From assembly GCA_963790335.1 (NCBI GenBank), contig CAWBOB010000002.1, forward strand, positions 310,001-374,000: 64,000 bases of DNA. The letters run 5' to 3'. The stretch is from JAOUEA01 sp963790335. GTDB taxonomy: Bacteria > Actinomycetota > UBA4738 > HRBIN12. A program made the translations under genes and the position numbers. Every line of letters starts with the position of its first letter. Within the stretch, counting starts at the first letter, position 1. Below are positions 1 through 10,893 of the stretch, in pieces. The notes beneath the pieces were generated by a model that saw nothing but the letters and a program-made list of their open reading frames with translations, was not told where the DNA came from and made no database searches.

Positions 1-70
1 CGGCGAGCAGCCGGAACGGGCCGGTGAACACCGGCAGCTCGACCGCGAACTCGCCGGCGGTGGCGCTCAC
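1..70 (-). CDS. scpA: Segregation and condensation protein A, N-terminal fragment
   Basis: Only the first 23 codons lie in the window; the rest runs off the left edge. The peptide contains FAVELPVFTGPFRLL, close to the conserved ScpA opening (E-x-x-L-P-x-F-x-G-P-F-x-L-L). The GTG start (70-68) overlaps the trpS stop as GTGA. ScpA is the kleisin that joins SMC and ScpB in the condensin complex that organises and segregates the chromosome. Its place beside trpS and near xerD fits actinobacterial gene order. The call rests on one short conserved block. Confidence 0.75.
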   Translation of the reverse strand, partial: MSATAGEFAVELPVFTGPFRLLA

Positions 71-1152
71 GACAGATGCATCGCCTTGCGCACCGCGCCG
101 AGCGTGGCGCTCGCGACGGGCCTGGCCCGCTCGGCGCCCTCGGCGAGCACCCGGTCGACGAGGCCGGGATCGTCGGCGAGCTCCGCCCTGCGCTCGCGGT
201 ACGGACGGAACCGCTCGATGAGGTGGTCTGCGAGCAGCGTTTTACAGTCGACGCATCCGAGCGACCCCGAGCGGCAGCCGGCCTCGACCTCACCGACGCG
301 CTCGGGCGAGAAGCGGCGATGGAGCGCGAAGACCGGGCAGATCTCGGGACGACCGGGGTCGCCCCGGCGTACCTTCTGCGGATCGGTCACGAACGACCGC
401 ACGCTGGCGCGGATCGCGTCGGGCTCGTCGCGTACCCAGATCGCGTTGTCGAGCGACTTCGACATCTTCCTGCCGTCGGACCCAGGGATCAGCGGAGTCT
501 CGGACAGCAGCGGCTGGGGTTCGACCAGGACGTCGCCGTAGAGGCGGTTGAACCGGCGCACGATCTCGCGACTGATCTCGAGGTGCGCGACCTGATCCTC
601 ACCCACCGGCACCAACTCGCCGCCGACGATCGTGATGTCGACGGTCTGGAGCACCGGGTAGCCGAGCAGCCCGAAGTTCGCGATGTCACGCTCGGCGTGG
701 TCGCGCAGCCGCTCCTTGAACGAGGGCACCCGCTCGAGCCACCCGAGCGGGGTGATCATGCCGAGCAGCAGGGCCATCTCGGCTACCTCGGGGATGTCGG
801 ACTGGCGGTAGATCGTGGCTCGACCGGGATCGATGCCGGCCGCGAGCCAGTCGAGCGTGAGTTCACGCGTGAAGCCGGGCAGCTCGTCGGTGCGGTCGTA
901 GTGCGTGGTCAGCATGTGCCAGTCGGCGATGAAGAAGAAGCACTCGCGCGCCGGATCCTCCTGCAGGGCGAGCATGTTCTCGATGTTGCCGGCCCAATGC
1001 CCGACGTGCAGCGGTCCCGTCGGGCGGTAGCCGGTCAGCACGCGCGATCGCGCACCGGACGTCGTCGGAGAGGAGCCGTGCTGGTCGATGGAGGCGATGA
1101 TAGCGCGGGGTCGAGAGGGCCACGGGAGATCGAACGGGCGTTGCCCGAGCAC
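67..1152 (-). CDS. trpS: Tryptophan--tRNA ligase
   Basis: Class I aminoacyl-tRNA synthetase that charges tRNA-Trp in the cytoplasm. Visible are the HIGH-type motif in PLHVGHWAGN, the tryptophan/AMP pocket region around GEDQVAHLE, and the KMSKS loop in GRKMSKSLDN. The C-terminus ends in KAMHLS and overlaps the scpA start by 4 bases. The start is uncertain. GTG at 1152 gives 361 residues with an unconserved leader of about 37 residues. GTG at 1041 starts directly before the conserved LTGYRPTG and gives 324 residues, near the usual 330-350. A TATCAT -10-like box at 1097-1102 sits inside the longer form and favours the shorter one. Confidence 0.95.
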   Translation of the reverse strand: MLGQRPFDLPWPSRPRAIIASIDQHGSSPTTSGARSRVLTGYRPTGPLHVGHWAGNIENMLALQEDPARECFFFIADWHMLTTHYDRTDELPGFTRELTLDWLAAGIDPGRATIYRQSDIPEVAEMALLLGMITPLGWLERVPSFKERLRDHAERDIANFGLLGYPVLQTVDITIVGGELVPVGEDQVAHLEISREIVRRFNRLYGDVLVEPQPLLSETPLIPGSDGRKMSKSLDNAIWVRDEPDAIRASVRSFVTDPQKVRRGDPGRPEICPVFALHRRFSPERVGEVEAGCRSGSLGCVDCKTLLADHLIERFRPYRERRAELADDPGLVDRVLAEGAERARPVASATLGAVRKAMHLS

Positions 1153-1185
1153 TGGTCGAGCTGCACGATCGACCCGCGCGGGGCA

Positions 1186-1860
1186 TCAACCCGGGAACGA
1201 CATCAACCGCTGGCAGTCGACGCCGGTCGCCGCGTTGCAGATCGCGCCGGTGAGGGTCGTGAGGAACCCGAGGATCAGGGTCGAGAAGACGAACAGTGCC
1301 ACGAGCACGAACAGCGGCAGGTACTTGTCGGCGTTGCGGTACACCTCACGCGGGTGCGGGGGCAGCAGCAGGCCCACGATGCGGGCCCCGTCGAGACCCG
1401 GGATGGGCAGCAGGTGGAAGACGACGAGTGCTGCGTTCGTGAACGCGAACACCACGGCCACCCGGTACACCTCGAGCGGCAGGCCGGCGATGCGCGCCAC
1501 CAGGCCGGCGAGGAAGGCGAGTGCGAGGTTCGCGACGGGACCGGCGAGCGAGACGAGCACGAGGTCCCGGGTCCGGCGCAGGTAGCTCGGATCGACCGGC
1601 GCAGGCTTCGCGTAGGCGGCGGGGATCACGAGGACCTGCACCGACCAGAGGATCGCGATCAGCACGGGCACGAGCCCACTCCCGAACGGCTCGAACCAGG
1701 CCTTCGGGTTGACCGTCAGCCGGCCCCACAGGCGTGGGGTCGGATCGTGCATCCTGGATGCGGCCCACGCCCTGGCGAGCTCCCTCGCTGCGAGCCCGAT
1801 CGCGAGGGAGACCAGCATGAACACGGCGAGTCGGAACCCCAGCCCGGTGAAGTTGCCCAT
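1186..1860 (-). CDS. Site-2-protease-like (M50/YwhC family) membrane protein without zinc ligands
   Basis: A 224-residue polytopic membrane protein with hydrophobic stretches near residues 10-25, 60-80, 100-125, 130-150 and 180-205. The fold signature of the YwhC branch of M50 metalloproteases is clear: DPTPRLWGRLTVNP after the first helix and HLLPIPGLDGARI near residue 150, which carries the LDG zinc-ligand motif. The HExxH motif of helix 1 is replaced by RELAR (residues 26-30), so both histidine ligands are arginine. A normal zinc protease cannot be expected; a chaperone-like or regulatory pseudoprotease role is inference. It lies 12 bases after deoBA and just before trpS, where actinobacteria often carry a site-2 protease homologue. 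Confidence 0.8.
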   Translation of the reverse strand: MGNFTGLGFRLAVFMLVSLAIGLAARELARAWAASRMHDPTPRLWGRLTVNPKAWFEPFGSGLVPVLIAILWSVQVLVIPAAYAKPAPVDPSYLRRTRDLVLVSLAGPVANLALAFLAGLVARIAGLPLEVYRVAVVFAFTNAALVVFHLLPIPGLDGARIVGLLLPPHPREVYRNADKYLPLFVLVALFVFSTLILGFLTTLTGAICNAATGVDCQRLMSFPG

Positions 1861-1872
1861 GCCCTCCGCTCC

Positions 1873-4476
1873 TCATTCCAACCAGGTGTGCACGAGTGGC
1901 GGGGGGTCGACCTCCCCGTCGCGCAGCACGATCGCATCGAGCACCCGGTCGACGGCCCGGCGGGCAGCGTCGTCGTCGCGCGCGTGCACCTCGCCGATCG
2001 ACGCTCCCCTTCCGAGCACGTCACCGATCTTGCAGCGCACCACGATACCCACCGCGGGGTCGATCGGGTCGCCCTTGCGCGCGCGTCCGGCTCCGAGCGC
2101 ACCGCTCGCGAGCCCGATCTCGTCGGTGCGCATCGATGCGACGGTGCCATCACGAGCGGCCTCGATGGGCACCACGACCGGCGCGGCCGGCAGCACGCCG
2201 GCAGGCTCGTCGGCCACCCTGGGGTCGCCGCCCTGGGCCTGCACCATCGCTCGGAAACGTTCGAGTGCCGAGCCATCGTCGAGCGCCCGCTCGGCGTTGG
2301 CGATCGCGGCCGTCAGCTCCACCCCCGTGGTCACCGACGCGGCCCGGGCCGCGAAGGCGACGGCCAGCTCACGCAACCGGCCTCGATGCTCGCCCCGCAA
2401 CACGGCGACCGCCTCGGCGACGTCGAGCGCATTGCCGACGGCGTCACCCAGGGGCTGGCTCATGTCGGTGACGGCGACCCTCGCCGTGCGATCCCAACCC
2501 CGGGCCAGCTGCAGACACGCGCGCCCCAGCGTCTCGGCATCTGTCGTCGTCTTCATGAAGGCACCCGAGCCGGCTTTCACGTCGAGCACGATGAGGTCCG
2601 TCTGCACGGCGAGCTTCTTCGACATCACGCTGGCTGCGATCAGCGGCACCGAGGGAACCGTGGCGGTGGCGTCCCGCAAGGCGTACAACGCTCCATCGGC
2701 GGGAACCAGCCGCGGCGATTGGGCGGCCACCGCGCACCCGACCTCGGCGACCTGCCGCCGCATCCGCTCCGGGTCGAGGTCGGTCCGGCAACCCGGGATC
2801 GCCTCGAGCTTGTCCAGCGTGCCACCTGTGTGGCCGAGCCCACGCCCCGAGAGCTTCGCGACGGCCATGCCCATCGAGGCGGCGATCGGGGCGAACAGCA
2901 GCGTGACGCCGTCGGCGACCCCTCCGGTCGAGTGCTTGTCCACGGCGGGCAGGCCGAGGTCGGCGAACGAGACGGTGTCCCCCGAGGCGATCAACGCCCG
3001 GGTGAGAGCGAGGGTCTCCTCCTCGTTGAGTCCGCGGATCAGGCACGCCATGAGGAACGCCGCCATGAGCGCGTCGCCGACGGTTCCCGTCGTATAGCCC
3101 TCGACGAGACCCTCGACCTCCCGCGCGTCCAGCGTCGCTCCATCACGCTTGGCAGCCACGATCGATCGGGGGTCACTGAGGTTCATGCGGAGCGTCCCCA
3201 CCGAGGTTCCCCACCGCATGAGGCGAGGGTCGGGTCGACGCCGAGCCTCCATCGCCACGATGCTCACGCGGAAGCCCAAACGGTCGACGAACGATCGGCC
3301 TGCCAAACCCTCTACGTCGACCTGAAGGAGAGCACATACCGTGCGGCCGAGATCGCCGAATCCGTCGCGGACACCGATCTGGCGGGCTTCCGCACCGTCG
3401 GGAAGCCCCGCCACGAGCAGCGGTGTGCGCTCGCGTGAATGGTCGGTCGGAGGCGTCGTCGGGTCGCACCCGTGGTCGCCGGTGATACACAGCACGCCTC
3501 CATCGAGCGCGCCGATCACCTCGGGCAGTCGCCGGTCGAACGCCTCGACGGCGCGCGCATAGCCGCGCGGATCGTTGCGATGGCCGTACTTGGAGTCGAA
3601 GTCCACGAGGTTCGTGAACACGAACGACGGTCCCGGGCGGCTCAGATACTCGAGGGTCAGATCGATGCCGTGGTCGTTGGAATCGGAGTAGACGGCGTCG
3701 GTGAGGCCGTGACCGTCGAAGATGTCACGGATCTTGCCGACGCCGTACACCGAGACGCCGGCGTCATGGAGCGCGTCGAGCACCGTCGGCGCGGGGGGTG
3801 GCACCGAGAAGTCCCTGCGCTCGGGGCTGCGGACGAACGCACCCGGCTCGCCTTCGAACGGTCTCGCGATCACCCGCCCGACCCGGTGGGGGCCCACCAG
3901 CAGGGTGCGGGCGATCCGGCACCAGGCGTAGAGCTGTTCGAGCGGCACGATGCGTGTGTGGCAGGCGACCTGGAACACGGAGTCCCCGCTCGTGTAGACG
4001 ATGGGGCTGCCGGTCTCGAGATGCTCCGCCCCGAGGGCTTCGAGGATCTCCGTGCCCGATGCCGGCTCGTTCCCGATGATCGTGCGACCGATCGCGCGTT
4101 CGAACGGTTCCACGATCTCCGGCGGGAATCCCGCAGGGTAGAGGGGGAAGGGCTCGTCGAGCACGATGCCCATCATCTCCCAGTGCCCCGTGGTCGTGTC
4201 CTTGCCGGCGGAGCGCTCGACCGCCCAGCCGTGCGCCGTACCCGGATCGGCCCGGGCCTCGACCCCTTCGATCTCGGTGAGGAATCCCAGGCCGAGCCCC
4301 TCGAGCGCCGGGACATCGAAGCCTCCTACCGCTCGAGCGGTGTTCCCGAGCGTGTTGGACCCTTCGTCGCCGTAGGCAGCTGCGTCGGGAGCCCCTCCGA
4401 CCCCCCACGAGTCACAGACGACGACGAGCACCCGCGGAACCGCCCGGCCCGGCGATGCGGCCCCCGCCGCGCGCAT
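1873..4476 (-). CDS. Fused phosphopentomutase / pyrimidine-nucleoside phosphorylase
   Basis: One open frame of 867 residues covers two nucleoside-salvage enzymes. Residues 1 to about 400 are phosphopentomutase (DeoB, alkaline-phosphatase fold): VCDSWGVGGAPDA near the start and the metal site GDHGCDPTTPPTDHSRERTP. From about residue 431 the protein is thymidine/pyrimidine-nucleoside phosphorylase (DeoA/Pdp): MNLSDPRSIVAAKRDG, the phosphate loop KHSTGGVADG, LSGRGLGHTGGTLDKLE and VKAGSGAFM. Together they would turn pyrimidine deoxynucleosides into deoxyribose-1-phosphate and then deoxyribose-5-phosphate. The arginine-rich linker (about 30 residues) has no stop in this frame. The start is ATG 4476, overlapping the stop of the upstream gene as TGATG, or GTG 4479. 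A hidden frameshift that would separate the genes cannot be excluded, because such errors are common here. Confidence 0.85.
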   Translation of the reverse strand: MRAAGAASPGRAVPRVLVVVCDSWGVGGAPDAAAYGDEGSNTLGNTARAVGGFDVPALEGLGLGFLTEIEGVEARADPGTAHGWAVERSAGKDTTTGHWEMMGIVLDEPFPLYPAGFPPEIVEPFERAIGRTIIGNEPASGTEILEALGAEHLETGSPIVYTSGDSVFQVACHTRIVPLEQLYAWCRIARTLLVGPHRVGRVIARPFEGEPGAFVRSPERRDFSVPPPAPTVLDALHDAGVSVYGVGKIRDIFDGHGLTDAVYSDSNDHGIDLTLEYLSRPGPSFVFTNLVDFDSKYGHRNDPRGYARAVEAFDRRLPEVIGALDGGVLCITGDHGCDPTTPPTDHSRERTPLLVAGLPDGAEARQIGVRDGFGDLGRTVCALLQVDVEGLAGRSFVDRLGFRVSIVAMEARRRPDPRLMRWGTSVGTLRMNLSDPRSIVAAKRDGATLDAREVEGLVEGYTTGTVGDALMAAFLMACLIRGLNEEETLALTRALIASGDTVSFADLGLPAVDKHSTGGVADGVTLLFAPIAASMGMAVAKLSGRGLGHTGGTLDKLEAIPGCRTDLDPERMRRQVAEVGCAVAAQSPRLVPADGALYALRDATATVPSVPLIAASVMSKKLAVQTDLIVLDVKAGSGAFMKTTTDAETLGRACLQLARGWDRTARVAVTDMSQPLGDAVGNALDVAEAVAVLRGEHRGRLRELAVAFAARAASVTTGVELTAAIANAERALDDGSALERFRAMVQAQGGDPRVADEPAGVLPAAPVVVPIEAARDGTVASMRTDEIGLASGALGAGRARKGDPIDPAVGIVVRCKIGDVLGRGASIGEVHARDDDAARRAVDRVLDAIVLRDGEVDPPPLVHTWLE

Positions 4477-4823
4477 CACCGGGTTCCCTCCTGCTTGCAC
4501 CGGATGCAGAGCAGCGCCCACGGCAGAGCGTCGAGTCGATCGGGGGCGATCGCACCTCGGCAGCGCTCGCAGACCCCGTATCGCTCGGTTCCGATCTTCG
4601 CGAGTGCCCGCTCGACGTCACGGAGGTTGGAACGGAGGGCGGCGGTGACCGAGAGCATGCGCGACCGTTCCTCGGTGTTGTGCGAGCGGTCGGCGAACCC
4701 GGCGTCGTCGACGAACGTCACCTCGTCGGAGTCGGGGTCGGCGCCCTGCGATGCGATCTCGGCCCGCAGATGCATCCGCTGCCCGGTCAACGCTTCGCGC
4801 CGCCGGGTCGTCGCGTCATCCAC
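4476..4823 (-). CDS. DksA/TraR-type C4 zinc finger protein
   Basis: A 115-residue protein. The N-terminal half is charged and helical, and the C-terminus is a TraR/DksA zinc finger: YGVCERCRGAIAPDRL, then about 15 residues to CIRCKQ, giving four zinc-binding cysteines. Proteins of this family bind in the RNA polymerase secondary channel or act as small regulators; which applies here is not decidable. GTG at 4823 was chosen because GGGAGG lies 6 bases upstream and it overlaps the xerD stop. The gene ends as TGATG on the deoBA start. It is far shorter than E. coli DksA and resembles actinobacterial TraR-like proteins. Confidence 0.85.
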   Translation of the reverse strand: MDDATTRRREALTGQRMHLRAEIASQGADPDSDEVTFVDDAGFADRSHNTEERSRMLSVTAALRSNLRDVERALAKIGTERYGVCERCRGAIAPDRLDALPWALLCIRCKQEGTR

Positions 4824-5782
4824 CCTGCGCCTCCCGTCGCGTGCGTCCGCCGGCCGGCGGACGCCGGGCTCGCGGATGCGACGTGTAGTAGACCTCGCGC
4901 AGATGCTCCCGGGTGACGAGCGTGTAGATCTGGGTCGTCGCCACGCTCGCGTGCCCGAGGAGCTCCTGCACCACCCGCACATCGGCACCACCTTCGAGCA
5001 GGTGCGTCGCGTACGAGTGGCGCAGGGTGTGGAGCGAGACGGCACGGTCGATGCCTGCCGCCCGCGCGGCCGCCCGCAGCATGCGATCGCAGCTCTGGCG
5101 GGAGAGACGTCCTCCGCGCTGGTTCAGGAACAGCGCTCCCCGTCCTCGACCCCGCGCGAACGCCGGCCGTGCCCGCACGAGGTAGGTCTCGACCGCATCT
5201 CGTCCGTACCGGCCGACCGGGACCTCACGCTCCTTGCCCCCCTTGCCCAGCACGCGGACCGTTCCCGCGTCGAGATCGAGGTCATCGACGTCCAGCCCGG
5301 TCAGCTCCGAGACGCGCAGCCCGGATCCGTACAGGAGCTCCAGGATGGCTCGATCGCGTTGGCCGGCCGGCGTGGCCCCGTCGGGGGCGTCCAGCAGCCG
5401 CCCGATCTCATCGACGGTGAGTGGGTGCGGGAGCGGTCCTCGGCAGCTTCGGCTGCGACACGCCGCGGGCAGGATCTCGGTCCGTCACGCCTTCACGCAC
5501 GAGGAACCGATGGAATGATCGGATCGACGACAACGTGCGTGCGACCGAGGTCGCTCGGTACGGACGCTCGTCCGGACCGTGGGTCGACGCGCTGACCGAG
5601 GCGACGAACGATCGGACGAGGCCATCATCGATATCGCTCGGGTCGATCGTGCTTCGCGAGCGCAGGAACGCCACGTAGCGCCCGAGATCACGGCGGTACG
5701 CGTCGAGCGTGTGGGCGGACAGACCCCGCTCGACCGCCAGGTGGTCGAGGTAGCGCCCGACGCACGTCTCGATGGGGGTCAC
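4816..5782 (-). CDS. xerD: Tyrosine recombinase XerD/XerC type, frameshifted
   Basis: Site-specific recombinase of the Xer family, which resolves chromosome dimers at dif. The N-terminal core-binding domain (GTG 5782, VERGLSAHTLDAYRRDL) is in one frame and ends at a TGA at 5410-5408. The catalytic domain continues in the next frame: LTVDEIGRLLDAP, the arginine of YGSGLRVSEL, the lysine of KGGKEREVPV, HTLRHSYATHLL, LLGHASVATTQIYT and the tyrosine within it. The switch lies near 5425-5435, and removing one surplus base restores a protein of about 321 residues with every catalytic residue. The gene sits in the conserved pyrG-nudix-xerD neighbourhood, so it is a housekeeping Xer rather than a phage integrase. 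It is broken as given, probably by a sequence error. Confidence 0.9.
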
Positions 5783-5791
5783 GGCCGCGCC

Positions 5792-6922
5792 TCACCGCAC
5801 GCCGGCCCCATCGATCACAGAGCCCAGTGGGGTGGACTCCATGCCGTGGGCTGCCGCCACGCCGTCGTTCGTGACGAGGCCCGAGTGCACGTTCACGCCG
5901 AGCGCCAGGGCGGGGTCGGAACGGATCGCGTCGTCGAGACCCCGGTCCGCGATCTCGGCGAGGTACGGGAGCGTCACGTTCGTGAGCGCGTACGTCGAGG
6001 TGCGAGGCACGGCGCCGGGCATGTTCCCGACGCAGTAGTGCACGACATCGTCGACCAGATAGGTCGGATCGGAGTGGGTGGTGACGTGCGACGTCTCGAA
6101 ACAGCCACCCTGATCGATGGAGATGTCGACGAGCACCGACCCCGGACGCATCGCCGCCACCATGTCGGCGGTGACGAGGTGTGGCGCCTTCGCGCCGGGC
6201 ACGAGCACCGCGCCGACCACCATGTCGGCACCGAGCACCAGCTCTTCGATGGCGAGGGCGGAGCTCATCACGGTCTCGATGCGGCCGTGCCAGATGCGAT
6301 CGATCTCGCGCAGGCGATCGACGTTGCGGTCCACCACCGCGACGTCGGCTTCCATGCCTGCCGCGATCTGCGCCGCGTTGGCCCCGGCCATGCCCGCGCC
6401 GAGCACCACGACCCTCGCCGGCGCCACCCCCGACGAGCCACCCATCAGCACGCCTCGGCCGCCACGGGGGCGCTCGAGCGCCCCGGCGCCCTCTTGCGGC
6501 GCCATGCGCCCGGCGATCTCGGACATCGGCGCGAGCAACGGCAGGCGCCCGTCGGCGGTCTGCACGGTCTCGTAGGCGACCGACGTGACCTCGCGTTCGG
6601 CGAGGAACCGCGTGAGTCCCTCGTCGGCCGCGAGATGCAGGTACGTGAAGAGCACCTGCCCCGTTCGGAACCGCTCGTACTCCTCGGGCTGCGGCTCCTT
6701 CACCTTCACGATCATCTCGGCAGCGGCGAAGACCGCGTCGGCATCGGGCAGCACCTCGGCGCCGGCGGCCGCGAACGCGTCGTCGGTGATCGCGGATCCA
6801 ACTCCAGCGGAGGCCTGCACGAACACGCGATGGCCGGTCCGGGTGAGCTCCCGGACCCCCTCCGGGGTGGCAGCTACCCGGAACTCGTTGTCCTTGACTT
6901 CCTTCGGGATGCCGACGTCCAC
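5792..6922 (-). CDS. ald: Alanine dehydrogenase
   Basis: Interconverts L-alanine and pyruvate/ammonia with NAD. The 376-residue protein has the AlaDH opening VGIPKEVKDNEFRV, the substrate-binding region IVKVKEPQPEEY and FTYLHLA, and the Rossmann loop VVLGAGMAGANAAQI near residue 170. The C-terminal block SDPTYLVDDVVHYCVGNMPG is typical of the family. GTG at 6922 is the start because it is the family N-terminus and GAGGAGG lies about 10 bases upstream. The 109-base gap to the Nudix gene may hold its own promoter; a TACGCT box can be seen there but without a convincing -35. Confidence 0.96.
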   Translation of the reverse strand: MDVGIPKEVKDNEFRVAATPEGVRELTRTGHRVFVQASAGVGSAITDDAFAAAGAEVLPDADAVFAAAEMIVKVKEPQPEEYERFRTGQVLFTYLHLAADEGLTRFLAEREVTSVAYETVQTADGRLPLLAPMSEIAGRMAPQEGAGALERPRGGRGVLMGGSSGVAPARVVVLGAGMAGANAAQIAAGMEADVAVVDRNVDRLREIDRIWHGRIETVMSSALAIEELVLGADMVVGAVLVPGAKAPHLVTADMVAAMRPGSVLVDISIDQGGCFETSHVTTHSDPTYLVDDVVHYCVGNMPGAVPRTSTYALTNVTLPYLAEIADRGLDDAIRSDPALALGVNVHSGLVTNDGVAAAHGMESTPLGSVIDGAGVR

Positions 6923-7031
6923 GCCCGGGTGCCTCCTCGCCGACCGGCCCAGGCGCCGCGCGTGCGACGCCCACCTGTCCTCGGTCGCAAGCGTACTCAA
7001 CCCTGCGACGTCGCGCGCTCGACTCGACGAC

Positions 7032-7553
7032 CTACGATGCGGGCAGCGGGGGTCGGCCTGCCGCCATGAGCAGTGCGATCGCGGTCTTCGCGTCGCGGAC
7101 CCGGCCCGACCTGGCTGCGGCGACCATGCGCTCCAGCGGCTCGAGCACGAGCTCGATCCCTGGCTCCACGGGCCCCGTCGGCTCGGCCTCGGTCCGTGCC
7201 CAGAACAGGTGCACGTACTCGTCGCTCGAACCGACCGTCGGGTAGATCCCGCCGAGGAACTCGATGGCCGTGTGCCGGTAGCCCGTTTCCTCGAACAGCT
7301 CCCGTGCGGCGGCGGTGAGCGCATCCTCACCCTCGACGTCGAGGATGCCGGCCGGCGTCTCCGTGACGACCTGGCGGACCGCCGGGCGGAACTGACGCAC
7401 CAGCACCACCCGGTCGTCGGGGGTCACCGCCAGCACGGCCGCGGCGTCGTAGCGCCGCACGATCTCCCAGGCGCCGAGGCTCGCCCAGTCCTCGAGATCG
7501 ACGCGCACGAACGACCCTCGATAGACCGTCCGCTCCGACAGCGGCTCGCGCAC
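7032..7553 (-). CDS. Nudix hydrolase, ADP-ribose pyrophosphatase type
   Basis: A 173-residue hydrolase of the NudF-like group, which splits ADP-ribose and similar nucleoside diphosphate sugars. The Nudix box is complete: G-x5-E-x7-REUXEEXGU is seen as a glycine in TPAGILDVEG followed by AAARELFEETGY. The upstream strand VVLVRQFRPAVRQVVTETPAG is typical of ADP-ribose pyrophosphatases. It follows pyrG by 6 bases, the same order as in M. tuberculosis (pyrG, nudix, xerD), so it is probably co-transcribed with pyrG. Confidence 0.93.
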   Translation of the reverse strand: MREPLSERTVYRGSFVRVDLEDWASLGAWEIVRRYDAAAVLAVTPDDRVVLVRQFRPAVRQVVTETPAGILDVEGEDALTAAARELFEETGYRHTAIEFLGGIYPTVGSSDEYVHLFWARTEAEPTGPVEPGIELVLEPLERMVAAARSGRVRDAKTAIALLMAAGRPPLPAS

Positions 7554-7559
7554 CGAGCG

Positions 7560-9203
<1,644 letters not shown>

Positions 9204-9224
9204 GGAACCCGACTCTAGCAGAGG

Positions 9225-10884
9225 TCACCCGACTTTCATGCCAGCCGCCTGCGCGAGCAGTTCTTCGGCATGGGAGACGGCCGAGGCGCTCTCGTCGAGC
9301 CCCGCCAGCATGCGCGAGAGCTCGGCCACGCGCCGCTCGTCGTCGAGCACCTCGGCGGCCGCCGTGCCGCCGTGCTTGGTCACCCGCACGTGGCGGTCGG
9401 CGAAGCATGCGATCTGGGGAAGGTGCGTGACCACGAGCACCTGCCGGTTGCGCGCGAGACGGGCGAGCCGGCGACCGACCGCCAGCCCGGCCCGGCCCCC
9501 GATGCCGGCGTCGACCTCGTCGAAGACGAGGGTCGGCACGTCGTCGATGTCGGCCAGCACGCTGCGGCACGCGAGCATCGTGCGCGACAGCTCCCCACCC
9601 GAGGCGGTCTTCGACAGGGGCGTCGGAGACACCTCGGGCCCCGAGGCGAAGCGCAGCTCGACCCGCTCCGCCCCCTGGGGGCCGGGCGAGGCCAGGGGCT
9701 CGAGGGCAGCCTCGACCCTCGCTCCCGGCATGCCGAGCTCGTCGAGCTCGGCGGCGATGGCGTCGCCGAGCCTGCCCGCCGCGCGGCGTCGACCGGCACT
9801 GACCACGGTCGCACGTTCCGCCATCCGGGCCTCGAGCTCGCCGGCGGTGTCGTTGAGCTCGTGGAGGCGGTCGTCGGCGCCGGCGAGCTCGACGAGCCTC
9901 GCCGACGCCTGGTGCATGAATCCCAGCACCTCGGTATCGGTCTCGCCATACTTGCGCTGCAGACCCTTCAGCAGGCCCAGCCGCTCCCGGACGATCTGCA
10001 GGCGCTCGGGATCGGCTGCGAGCGATTCGCGGTACGCGCGGAGATCGCGCGCGAGCTCCGATACCTCTGCTGCGAGCGCGGCGCTTCGCGCGGCGAGCTC
10101 GCTCGCCATCGGGTCGAGCGACCCGGCCGATTCCAGTACCCGAGTCCCCCGTGCCATCTCGGCGTTGGCTCCGCCGTCGTCGCCGTCGAGAGCCGTCTCG
10201 GCGGCCGCACCGAGCTCGAGCAGCCGCTCGACGTGACCGAGCCGGGCCTCCTCGGCGGCGAGCCGTTCGGATTCCCCTGCCTCGGGCATCACGGTCTCGA
10301 TCTCGCGCACCTGATAGGCGATGAGGTCGAGCTCACGCTCGCGATCTCGCGACGCCGCTCGGAGCCGCTCGAGATCGGCATGGACATGGCTGAGCTCGTC
10401 GTAGGCCTCGCGATATGCCGCCACCGCGACCAGGTGGGCCTCTCCCGCAGACCGATCGAGGAACGCGGTCTGGTACGACGGTTCGAGCAGGCGCTGCGTC
10501 TGATGCTGACCGTGCACCTCGACGAGCGAGCCGGCGAGCGAGCCGAGCACCGACGACGTGGCCAGTTGCCCCCCGACCCGAGCGGAACCCCGGCCCTCGA
10601 CGGGGATCGTCCTCGCGAGCAGGAGCTCGCCGTCGTCGGCCCAGCCGTCCGATGGGCTCCGGCGGGTCGGCTCCGACCTCGAAGAGCGCCTGCACCCTTG
10701 CGGCGCTCGCGCCGTCGCGCACCAGTATCGCGCTCGCGCGGGCTCCGAGCGCAAGCGCGAGACCCACCGTGATCATCGTCTTGCCCGCACCCGTCTCGCC
10801 CGTGAGGACGTTCAGTCCCGGGTGCAGCGTCAGATCGAGGTCGTCGATGACCCCGAGGCCCGAGATGTGCAGCTCACGCAACAC
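9225..10884 (-). CDS. recN: DNA repair protein RecN, frameshifted
   Basis: SMC-like ATPase of double-strand break repair. The N-terminus (ATG 10884, MLRELHISGLGVIDDLDL, Walker A in TGETGAGKT) is in one frame up to about 10650. The rest (LVEVHGQHQTQRLL, a long coiled coil, the signature SKTASGGELSR and Walker B TLVFDEVDAGIGG) is in another. Deleting one G in the GG around 10645-10650 gives a continuous EPIDGWADDGELLL and a protein of 552 residues, the normal size. The broken frame probably reflects sequence error. Neighbours nadK and tlyA match the standard tlyA-nadK-recN order. Confidence 0.93.
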
Positions 10885-10893
10885 GCGCGGATG

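Noticed and set aside
76..5595. Long plus-strand open frames opposite trpS, deoBA and xerD (up to about 1100 codons)
   Set aside because: They are antisense shadows of GC-rich coding DNA: Arg/Ala/Gly/His-rich, no family motifs, and the minus-strand genes are unmistakable.
4816..5782. xerD as sign of an integrated element
   Set aside because: No attachment repeats, phage or transposon genes; it sits in the conserved pyrG-nudix-xerD order.
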